NCBI RefSeq assembly: GCF_032586155.1
Contig: NZ_JAWHTC010000002.1
Coordinates: 806,001 to 870,000 of the forward strand
DNA: 64,000 nt
From: JAWHTC01 sp032586155
Lineage (GTDB): Bacteria; Pseudomonadota; Alphaproteobacteria; Rhodobacterales; Rhodobacteraceae
Reading direction: 5' to 3'
Within the stretch, counting starts at the first letter, position 1. Each line of letters opens with the position of its first letter. The notes below the pieces were generated by a model. The model saw only the letters and a list, made by a program, of their open reading frames with translations. It was not told the DNA's origin and did no database searches. Below are positions 57,975-64,000 of the stretch, in pieces. The translations under genes and the position numbers were made by a program.

Positions 57975-59894
57975 ATGGGTAAAGTCATCGGGATCGACCT
58001 CGGGACCACCAACTCCTGCGTCGCCATCATGGACGGCTCGCAACCGCGCGTCATCGAAAACAGCGAAGGTGCCCGCACCACGCCGTCGATCGTCGCCTTC
58101 ACAGAAGACGAGCGTCTGGTTGGCCAATCGGCCAAGCGTCAGGCCGTCACCAACCCGGAAAACACCGTCTTTGGCGTCAAGCGCCTGATCGGCCGTCGCA
58201 ACGACGACAAGGCCCTGGCCAAGGACAAGAAGAACATGCCGTTCAACGTCATCGACGGCGGCAACGGCGACGCCTGGGTTGAAGCCCGCGGCGAAAACTA
58301 TTCGCCCTCGCAGATTTCCGCCTTCATCCTCGGCAAGATGAAGGAAACCGCCGAAAGCTACCTTGGCGAAGAAGTGACCCAGGCCGTCATCACCGTGCCT
58401 GCCTACTTCAACGACGCCCAGCGTCAGGCCACCAAGGACGCGGGCAAGATCGCGGGCTTGGAAGTGCTGCGGATCATCAACGAACCGACCGCCGCCGCGC
58501 TGGCCTACGGTCTGGACAAGGAAGAAACCCACACCATCGCGGTCTATGACCTTGGCGGCGGTACCTTTGACGTGACCATCCTCGAAATCGACGATGGCCT
58601 GTTCGAGGTGAAGTCGACCAACGGCGACACCTTCCTGGGTGGTGAAGACTTTGACATGCGCATCGTCGACTACCTTGCAGGTGAGTTCAAAAAGGAACAC
58701 GGCGTCGACCTGACCAAGGACAAGATGGCCCTGCAGCGTCTGAAAGAAGCCGCCGAAAAAGCCAAGATCGAGCTCAGCTCCAGCTCGCAAACCGAAATCA
58801 ACCAGCCCTTCATCTCGATGGGCTCGGACGGCGCACCGCTGCACATGGTCATGAAACTGACCCGTGCCAAGCTGGAATCGCTGGTCGGTGACCTGATCAA
58901 GGCCTCGCTGAAACCCTGTCAGGCGGCCCTTAAAGACGCCGGTCTCGGCAAGGATGAAATCGACGAGATCGTTCTGGTCGGCGGCATGACCCGTATGCCC
59001 CGCGTCGTGGAAGAAGTGACCAAGTTCTTCGGTAAAGAGCCGCACAAGGGTGTGAACCCCGACGAAGTGGTCGCCATGGGCGCCGCCATCCAGGCCGGTG
59101 TTCTGCAAGGTGACGTCAAGGATGTTGTCCTGCTCGACGTGACCCCGCTGTCGCTGGGTATCGAAACCCTGGGTGGTGTCTTCACCCGCCTGATCGACCG
59201 CAACACCACGATCCCGACCAAGAAGTCGCAAATCTTCTCGACCGCCGAAGACAACCAGTCGGCCGTGACGATCCGCGTTTTCCAGGGCGAGCGTGAAATG
59301 GCCGCGGACAACAAGATGCTGGGTCAATTCAACCTTGAAGACATCCCGCCTGCACCGCGCGGCATGCCGCAGATCGAGGTGACCTTCGACATCGACGCCA
59401 ACGGCATCGTGCATGTCGGTGCCAAGGACAAGGGCACCAACAAAGAGCACAAGATCACGATCCAGGCCTCCGGTGGTCTCAGCGATGAGGATATCGAAGC
59501 AATGGTCAAAGAGGCCGAAGACAACGCCGAGGCGGACAAGGACCGTCGCGAAATGGTCGAAGCCCGCAACCAGGCCGAAAGCCTCATCCATTCAACCGAG
59601 AAATCGGTCGAAGAGCATTCCGACAAAGTCGACCCGACCACTGTCGAGGCAATCGAACTGGCCATTGCAGCATTGAAAGATGACCTCGAGAAAGAGGACG
59701 CCACCGCTGACAAGATCAAGGGCGGTATCCAGAACGTGACCGAGGCCGCGATGAAACTGGGTGAAGCCATCTACAAGGCCGCCCAGGAAGAAGCCGAGGA
59801 CGAACCGGCAGCCGCCGACGAAATGGGTGGCGACGATGACGATATCGTCGATGCCGATTTCGAAGACCTCGACGACGACGAAAAGCGCTCGTAA
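57975..59894 (+). CDS. dnaK: Molecular chaperone DnaK (Hsp70)
   Basis: 639 residues. The nucleotide-binding domain starts GKVIGIDLGTTNSCVAIMDG, with IINEPTAAALAYGLDK, VYDLGGGTFDVTILEI and VLVGGMTRMPRV. The substrate-binding domain and helical lid follow, ending in an Asp/Glu-rich tail with DADFEDLDDDEKRS, typical of proteobacterial DnaK. With DnaJ and GrpE it folds and refolds proteins in an ATP cycle. An AAGGGA site precedes the ATG. A hairpin lies between it and dnaJ. Confidence 0.98.
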   Translation: MGKVIGIDLGTTNSCVAIMDGSQPRVIENSEGARTTPSIVAFTEDERLVGQSAKRQAVTNPENTVFGVKRLIGRRNDDKALAKDKKNMPFNVIDGGNGDAWVEARGENYSPSQISAFILGKMKETAESYLGEEVTQAVITVPAYFNDAQRQATKDAGKIAGLEVLRIINEPTAAALAYGLDKEETHTIAVYDLGGGTFDVTILEIDDGLFEVKSTNGDTFLGGEDFDMRIVDYLAGEFKKEHGVDLTKDKMALQRLKEAAEKAKIELSSSSQTEINQPFISMGSDGAPLHMVMKLTRAKLESLVGDLIKASLKPCQAALKDAGLGKDEIDEIVLVGGMTRMPRVVEEVTKFFGKEPHKGVNPDEVVAMGAAIQAGVLQGDVKDVVLLDVTPLSLGIETLGGVFTRLIDRNTTIPTKKSQIFSTAEDNQSAVTIRVFQGEREMAADNKMLGQFNLEDIPPAPRGMPQIEVTFDIDANGIVHVGAKDKGTNKEHKITIQASGGLSDEDIEAMVKEAEDNAEADKDRREMVEARNQAESLIHSTEKSVEEHSDKVDPTTVEAIELAIAALKDDLEKEDATADKIKGGIQNVTEAAMKLGEAIYKAAQEEAEDEPAAADEMGGDDDDIVDADFEDLDDDEKRS

Positions 59895-59910
59895 GCGTCC
59901 TTAGGGATGT

Positions 59911-59946
59911 CCGGGGCCGTGATCCAATCTCGGCCCCGGGTTGTTC
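59911..59946 (+). terminator. Intercistronic hairpin between dnaK and dnaJ
   Basis: CCGGGGCCG (59911-59919) pairs perfectly with CGGCCCCGG (59931-59939), followed by GTTGTT rather than a true T-run. It lies 17 bases after dnaK and 22 before dnaJ. It could attenuate read-through or stabilise the dnaK part of the mRNA, lowering DnaJ relative to DnaK. Confidence 0.55.
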
Positions 59947-59967
59947 CCAAGCAGAGGGGATACCCCA

Positions 59968-61122
59968 ATGTCTAAACGCGACTATTACGATGTGCTGGGC
60001 GTGGCCAAGGGGGCCTCGGCCGACGAGATCAAGAAGGGCTATCGCAAGAAGGCGAAAGAACTTCACCCCGACCGTAACGCCGACAATCCCGATGCCGAGG
60101 CCCAGTTCAAGGAAGCGAACGAAGCCTACGAAGTGCTCAAGGATGCCGACAAGAAGGCTGCATATGATCGCTATGGTCATGCCGCCTTCGAAAACGGCAT
60201 GGGCGGTGGCGGCGGCCATCCCGGTGGCGGTTTCCATGGCCAGGGTGATTTCGGCAGCGCGTTTTCGGACGTGTTCGACGACCTGTTCGGTGACTTCATG
60301 GGCGGTCAACGTGGCGGTGGCGGCAGAAGCCGTGCAGCCCGTGGCGCCGACCTGCGCTACAACCTGCGCGTCACCCTGGAAGAGGCTTACGCCGGCCTGC
60401 AGAAAACCATCAACGTGCCGACCTCGGTCAGCTGCGACAGCTGCGATGGCTCGGGTGCTGAAGGCGGCGCCGAACCCACCACCTGCCCGACCTGTTCGGG
60501 CATGGGCAAGGTGCGTGCGCAACAAGGCTTCTTTACCGTTGAACGCCCCTGCCCAACCTGTTCGGGCATGGGTCAGATCATCCAGAACCCGTGTAAAAGC
60601 TGCGGCGGTCAGGGCCGGGTTCACAAGGACCGTGCATTGGCTGTGAACATCCCTGCCGGCGTCGAAACTGGCACCCGCATTCGCCTGGCTGGCGAAGGCG
60701 AGGCCGGGATGCGTGGCGGCCCCTCGGGCGATCTCTACATCTTCATCGAGGTCGACGCGCACAAGATCTTCGAACGCGAAGGCACCAACCTCTTTTGCCG
60801 CGTGCCGGTGGCCATGACCACGGCCACCATGGGCGGTGACATCGAGGTGCCTACCATCGACGGCGGCCGCTCGCGCGTGAAAATCCCCTCCGGCTCGCAG
60901 TCAGGTCGCCAGATGCGCCTGCGCTCCAAAGGCATGCCCGCCCTGCGCGGCGGTCCTGCGGGCGACATGTTCATCGAACTGGCGGTGGAAACCCCGGTGA
61001 ACCTGACCTCGCGCCAGAAAGAACTGCTGAAAGAATTCGAAGAGCTTTCGGAAGAGAACAACCCGCAGAGTTCGTCGTTTTTCTCCTCGGTCAAGAACTT
61101 CTGGGACAGTATGAAGGGATGA
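59968..61122 (+). CDS. dnaJ: Chaperone DnaJ (Hsp40)
   Basis: 384 residues. The J domain covers residues 1-70 with HPD in ELHPDRNAD. A Gly/Phe-rich linker (FENGMGGGGGHPGGGFHGQ and on) is followed by four CxxCxGxG zinc repeats: CDSCDGSG, CPTCSGMG twice, and CKSCGGQG. Two C-terminal beta domains complete the protein. The start MSKRDYYDVLGVAKGASADE at 59968 has AGAGGGG upstream. It activates DnaK ATPase and delivers substrates. The terminator begins on its stop codon. Confidence 0.98.
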   Translation: MSKRDYYDVLGVAKGASADEIKKGYRKKAKELHPDRNADNPDAEAQFKEANEAYEVLKDADKKAAYDRYGHAAFENGMGGGGGHPGGGFHGQGDFGSAFSDVFDDLFGDFMGGQRGGGGRSRAARGADLRYNLRVTLEEAYAGLQKTINVPTSVSCDSCDGSGAEGGAEPTTCPTCSGMGKVRAQQGFFTVERPCPTCSGMGQIIQNPCKSCGGQGRVHKDRALAVNIPAGVETGTRIRLAGEGEAGMRGGPSGDLYIFIEVDAHKIFEREGTNLFCRVPVAMTTATMGGDIEVPTIDGGRSRVKIPSGSQSGRQMRLRSKGMPALRGGPAGDMFIELAVETPVNLTSRQKELLKEFEELSEENNPQSSSFFSSVKNFWDSMKG

Positions 61123-61162
61123 ACGCAAGGTGGGTTTTGCAACCCGCCTTACGTTCATTTTC
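61120..61162 (+). terminator. Terminator after dnaJ
   Basis: A 17-bp stem with one mismatch: TGAACG with AAGGTGGGTT (61120-61136) pairs with AACCCGCCTT and CGTTCA (61141-61157), then TTTTC. The stop TGA is the first part of the stem, so the hairpin starts at the stop codon. Confidence 0.85.
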
Positions 61163-61215
61163 TGACGCGTTTATCAAGAATATCGTGCCCGCAAGCGACA
61201 TCTTTGGAATATAGA

Positions 61216-61401
61216 TTACGCATTGTTGCGAGCAAGTATGCGCTCTTCCAGCAAATTGTATACCTCGTCTTCTACCCATCTGACGCGACATGAACCAAGC
61301 TGCATGTGTTTCGGGAACGTGGCTGATCTTTCCAATCGACCAGTGTGTTGAGGAGAGTATTGCACCAATTTCTTTAAGTCTCTTTTTGACAACACCTTCA
61401 C
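61216..61401 (-). CDS. AlpA-family phage-type regulator
   Basis: 61 residues, GTG start at 61401 with GAAGGGG upstream. The product VLSKRDLKKLVQYSPQHTGR, LERSATFPKHMQLGSCRVRW, VEDEVYNLLEERILAR is a complete AlpA-type winged-helix protein: AlpA regulators activate integrase/excisionase genes of prophages and integrative elements. It lies 240 bp from tRNA-Leu, an integration site. No other phage gene accompanies it, so it is an orphan from an element that has been lost. Confidence 0.8.
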   Translation of the reverse strand: MKVLSKRDLKKLVQYSPQHTGRLERSATFPKHMQLGSCRVRWVEDEVYNLLEERILARNNA

Positions 61402-61597
61402 AGTTAAACACCCCTTCAGGTGTTTCAGGCAGATGCAATTTTCTCGTACCGAAACAACGTTTCAAAAAGACAGAAAACACAAGGCCGCTTTGATGCGATT
61501 GCCGGGCTTTGTGTCCGCCGATGACACTTCGACGTAGCGACTCTTTCACCGTCCGATCATTTGTTTTGAGCTTTTTCAAACAAAGTGTTGTTACCCA
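61402..61597. other. AT-rich spacer between alpA and the tRNA-Leu promoter
   Basis: About 200 bases with no supported gene. Base composition is lower in GC than the flanking dnaJ. It contains an AGCTTTTTC-rich stretch with imperfect repeats of CAAA and TTTG near 61555-61590. No recognised motif. Confidence 0.35.
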
Positions 61598-61626
61598 TTG
61601 ACACCTCCACTGCATGGGTCTAAATC
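61598..61626 (+). promoter_or_regulatory. Promoter of tRNA-Leu
   Basis: TTGACA (61598-61603) is a perfect -35 box. After a 17-base spacer comes TAAATC (61621-61626), a reasonable -10. Transcription would start about 10 bases before the tRNA at 61644. Confidence 0.7.
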
Positions 61627-61643
61627 GCAGCCTCACGACACCT

Positions 61644-61730
61644 GCCCAGGTGGCGGAATTGGTAGACGCGCTAGCTTCAGGTGCTAGTGTCCGTATGGAC
61701 GTGGAGGTTCGAGTCCTCTCCTGGGCACCA
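61644..61730 (+). tRNA. tRNA-Leu(CAG)
   Basis: 87 bases with encoded CCA. Acceptor GCCCAGG pairs with CCTGGGC. The anticodon stem CTAGC/GCTAG has loop TTCAGGT, anticodon CAG. A long variable arm (TGTCCGTATGGACG) marks a class II tRNA, and the T arm is GGAGGTTCGAGTCCTC. Its 3' end is the probable attachment site of a decayed integrative element to the right. Confidence 0.96.
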
Positions 61731-61896
61731 TTTATCATCGAAAAATGTAACTATTTCATCATATTAGAATTCTTGGGAATTTTGATACCCACCTAAATGC
61801 CCACCTTATTTGAGAAACTGGTTTGGCTGCGACGTGTTGGCTTGGCCTTAAGCCGAACACGTTGAAATGGGCCGCTTGCAAATGTGACCCACGATC

Positions 61897-62440
61897 CTAG
61901 ATTTCGATGGCTTCGGAAATCGCGAACGCATCTACCATCTCGACGCCGAGGTAACGGACCGTGCCAACCATCTTGGTATGCCCAAGCAGGAGTTGAACAG
62001 CTCTCAAGTTTCCAGTTTTGCGATAAATCTGAGCAACCTTCGTGCAACCCAGAGAATGGGTACCGTACGAGCTTGGCTCCAGTCTAATGGAAGAGACCCA
62101 TCTCAAACAAGCCGCGCATACTGTCTCGTCGAAATATGAAGCCGTTGGTAAACCGCTCCGGCCAAAGATGCTCGGATCCAATCATCAACGGCCCCTCCAT
62201 TCAGCGAAACAGAGCGTTCCCTATAACCTCTGCGATCTCGAACCTCACGGGCCTTTGCGTTTTGGTTTGCATGATCGACGCTCGCTCTTTGACCGGCCCG
62301 GTAGGGCTGACAAAAGCCTAAGCCTAGCAATGCTAGATAGAAGGAGGAGGCGATCCAAGACAGGTTGATGCAGACCCCCCGCTCCCTCGACCTAGGGTGC
62401 TCCGATAGGAGCCCACCATTAAGTCGGAATCCTGCTGACA
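61897..62440 (-). pseudogene. Tyrosine recombinase (phage integrase) remnant
   Basis: C-terminal frame (61897-62181): SSYGTHSLGCTKVAQIYRKT, GNLRAVQLLLGHTKMVGTVR and YLGVEMVDAF match the integrase catalytic region with the H-x-x-R-box, LLGH and catalytic Tyr. The Arg of the first HxxR (usually HSLRRTK) is lost (HSLGCTK). Upstream pieces in other frames are HISTRQYARLV, and VKERASIMQTKTQRPVRFEI, then a TGA where Trp is expected, then MEGPLMIGSEHLW. The N-terminal half is not recognisable. At least two frame changes, one nonsense codon and one catalytic loss make it dead. Confidence 0.75.
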
Positions 62441-62657
62441 CTTCATTGTCGATGAGCAGGGTTCAGGATTCGAACCTCTGAACCGCGCGCGGTCTACAGA
62501 TATCGATATGGGCAACCGATAGTTTGCAAAATATATTATTTAATAACAACAATGTATTACGTGAGCATATCGGGCCCTCTTCTGGCACCAATACAACCTA
62601 AAACGACTCAAAAACGTCGAGAAAAATTAACGATTTCTTCACCAAACTGGCAGCACT
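62441..62657. other. AT-rich stretch before radC with a partial tRNA-Leu 3' end
   Basis: No gene is supported. Near 62574-62590 a 17-base copy of the tRNA-Leu 3' end occurs (listed separately). The rest, 62500-62657, is AT-rich with T- and A-runs and presumably includes the radC promoter. A tRNA-T-loop-like GGTTCGAATCC lies on the minus strand near 62465-62480 but no tRNA can be folded around it. Confidence 0.4.
62574..62590 (+). repeat. Candidate right attachment site (tRNA-Leu 3' copy)
   Basis: GCCCTCTTCTGGCACCA matches the 3' end of the tRNA-Leu gene (61713-61730) at about 15 of 18 positions with one gap, in the same orientation. An element that inserted into the tRNA 3' end would leave such a repeat at its far side. 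The interval 61731-62590 contains only the integrase remnant. The match is imperfect, so chance cannot be excluded. Confidence 0.4.
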
Positions 62658-63431
62658 ATGAACGCCATGTCGCAGCGCCCCGAATTCGCCGAAGGCCCGT
62701 TACCTCTTTTCGACACGGACGAGGTCCAGCTCGTCCCGGCGCTGCCAAATGGTCGGCTTCCCTCCTATATCGCCGATCACCGCAAACGCCTGCGCGACCG
62801 CTTTCTCTCGGGCGGCGCGCAGGCGCTTCCCGATTACGAATTATTGGAGCTTGTCCTTTTCCGCGCCATCCCCCGCCGCGATGTCAAACCCCTGGCGCAC
62901 GAGCTGTTGGAAACATTCGGGGATTTCAACGGCGTCATGGCCGCCTCCACCGCTCGTCTGCACGAGGTCAAGGGCGTAGGCGAAGCCGTGATCTGTGAGT
63001 TAAAAGTCGTCGAAGCCGCCGCCCAGCGACTGGCACGATCCCGCGTGATGCAGCGCCACGTTGTTTCGTCCTGGGACGCGCTGCTCGACTATTGCCACAC
63101 CACCATGGCCCATCGCGAAACCGAACAGTTCCGCGTACTCTACCTCGACCGCAAGAACGTTCTGATCGCCGACGAGGAACAGGCCCGCGGCACCGTAGAT
63201 CACGCCCCGGTCTACCCCCGCGAGGTGGTCAAACGTGCTCTCGAGATTAATGCCAGTGCTTTGATTCTCGTGCATAATCACCCCTCAGGTGATCCGACGC
63301 CCAGCCCTGAAGACATTGCCATGACCACCAAGGTTCGGGACGCCGCGCAGGCACTTGGCATCACCCTGCATGATCACCTGATCGTCGGCAAATCGGATGA
63401 ATTGAGCTTCCGCTCCAAAGGCCTGCTCTAG
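62658..63431 (+). CDS. radC: RadC family JAB-domain protein
   Basis: 257 residues. An N-terminal HhH-like part (YELLELVLFRAIPRRDVKPL, MAASTARLHEVKGVGEAVIC) is followed by an MPN/JAB metallo-domain with HNHPSGDPTPSPED near residue 205 and Glu in ..REVVKRALEINA. RadC was named for a DNA-repair phenotype later ascribed to recG; the JAB domain is now linked to mobile elements and competence-type processes. Here it follows a tRNA integration site. The frame and length are normal. The start at 62658 is the first Met. Confidence 0.93.
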   Translation: MNAMSQRPEFAEGPLPLFDTDEVQLVPALPNGRLPSYIADHRKRLRDRFLSGGAQALPDYELLELVLFRAIPRRDVKPLAHELLETFGDFNGVMAASTARLHEVKGVGEAVICELKVVEAAAQRLARSRVMQRHVVSSWDALLDYCHTTMAHRETEQFRVLYLDRKNVLIADEEQARGTVDHAPVYPREVVKRALEINASALILVHNHPSGDPTPSPEDIAMTTKVRDAAQALGITLHDHLIVGKSDELSFRSKGLL

Positions 63432-63489
63432 CCCGCTCTTCCGCCTTATCAGCAACCTTGCGAGGCAGGCCGTCAGGACTGGTCGGCCC

Positions 63490-64000
63490 TCACTTGACCC
63501 AGACTTCGACCCGCCGGTTCACCTGCCGCCCCCATGCGCTGTCATCGCAGGCCATCGGCATCGCCTCGCCATAGCCGGTGGTGGTAATCTCGACCTGATC
63601 CAGGTTGGCAGTCTCCGCAGCAACCACCACCGCATCCCGCACCGCCCTGGCGCGCCGCTCCGAGATCGTCCGATTGCCCTTGGCCGGCCCTTGACCATCG
63701 CTGAATCCGACAAACACCAAGGTCCGCCCATCATATCGCCCCGCCTCCAAGGCATGGGCCAACTGCTCGACGTTCGAGCGCGATTGCGCATCCAGCTTGA
63801 CCGACCCCGTCTCGAACCGGAACGAGGTGGTCAGCCGTTTCATATCCCCCAAACGGCCTAGCATTTCCTTGAGATCACCCAGCGATATTTCGTCCCCCGC
63901 ACCACTGATCGCATTGGCCAGCCGATTGCCCTGGGCCTCGACGGCAATCTCTTCGGGCTGCTGATCAACGAACCCCGCTCGCCGGATCACGATCTGCGCC
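63490..64000 (-). CDS. OmpA-domain protein, partial (C-terminal end)
   Basis: The gene enters from the right edge of the window, since codons before the GTG at 63990 continue the protein (AQIVIRRAGFVDQQPEEIAV). The C-terminal about 120 residues are an OmpA/MotB peptidoglycan-binding domain: RFETGSVKLDAQSRSNVEQL, LVFVGFSDGQGPAKGNRTIS (D and R that bind diaminopimelate), RARAVRDAVV and TGYGEAMPMACD. In related roseobacter proteins a phosphate-binding-type domain precedes it; that part is outside the window. Confidence 0.85.
   Translation of the reverse strand, partial: AQIVIRRAGFVDQQPEEIAVEAQGNRLANAISGAGDEISLGDLKEMLGRLGDMKRLTTSFRFETGSVKLDAQSRSNVEQLAHALEAGRYDGRTLVFVGFSDGQGPAKGNRTISERRARAVRDAVVVAAETANLDQVEITTTGYGEAMPMACDDSAWGRQVNRRVEVWVK

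Noticed and set aside
57771..59591. 606-residue minus-strand frame opposite dnaK
   Set aside because: Shadow of dnaK, a known effect of its biased codon use.
62460..62490. A tRNA gene near the GGTTCGAATCC sequence
   Set aside because: Only a T-arm-like stretch is present on the minus strand; no acceptor stem, anticodon arm or CCA end can be built around it.
1..64000. CRISPR arrays, rRNA genes, complete insertion sequences
   Set aside because: No regularly spaced direct repeats, rRNA sequence or intact transposase gene was found; the only mobile-element traces are the integrase remnant, the alpA gene and small repeats.

Overview
The window looks like a chromosomal segment of a marine alphaproteobacterium of the order Rhodobacterales (Roseobacter group). 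This rests on the GC-rich coding style, an L-malyl-CoA/beta-methylmalyl-CoA lyase of the ethylmalonyl-CoA pathway, small alphaproteobacterial marker families (DUF1244, TIGR02300), NodH-type sulfotransferase and branching-glycosyltransferase genes, and the dnaK-dnaJ and lptC-lptA-lptB-hpf-ptsN arrangements. No rRNA is present, so the genus cannot be fixed. It is mostly a housekeeping chromosome with one striking accessory-looking gene cluster and several decayed genes.

Layout. 0.2-5 kb: a C39-like peptidase, pyruvate kinase, N-formylglutamate amidohydrolase, a DUF1244 protein and a LigB-type dioxygenase. 5-9.3 kb (minus strand): a D-amino-acid operon with DgcN, DgcA, a D-amino acid aminotransferase and a CoA-transferase. 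9.4-18.8 kb: an MFS transporter, malyl-CoA lyase, a lone PhnM-like hydrolase, IlvD, an Lrp regulator divergent from a LysE exporter/racemase-like pair, and a GyrI-like protein followed by a broken DUF1801 gene. 19-26.3 kb: AccA, a decayed membrane-protein gene beside a cytochrome b561, MarR, and the rnd-lptC-lptA-lptB-hpf-ptsN block. 26.7-31.5 kb: a three-gene 2-oxoacid oxidoreductase with its own FAD/NAD(P)/Fe-S subunit.

31.5-40.6 kb (minus strand) is the most unusual part. A Ser/Thr kinase, an FHA protein and a PP2C phosphatase are followed by three different P-loop GTPases, one of them a 689-residue dynamin-like protein, then a Roadblock/LC7-like small protein and an unrecognised 260-residue protein. 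The genes are nearly all overlapping or tightly spaced. No type VI secretion genes accompany the kinase/FHA/phosphatase set. I read it as a phosphorylation-controlled GTPase, possibly membrane-remodelling, module.

40.9-64 kb: tRNA-Ala, a 111-bp inverted-repeat element, TIGR02300, a metallopeptidase, a GntR regulator and an antiporter relic. A surface-polysaccharide locus follows (NodH-like sulfotransferase, four glycosyltransferases, GalE, GalU, CysQ and an ABC-2 permease). After that come AlkB, a thiolase pseudogene, dnaK-dnaJ under a candidate sigma-32 promoter, an alpA-like gene, tRNA-Leu carrying the remnant of an integrated element, radC, and the end of an OmpA-domain protein cut by the window edge.

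Non-coding features of note are two related two-hairpin RNA-like elements (near 4.95 and 11.96 kb), short palindromes placed directly after stop codons, and a consensus-like tRNA-Leu promoter. Decayed genes (thiolase, integrase, antiporter, membrane protein, DUF1801) show ongoing gene loss.
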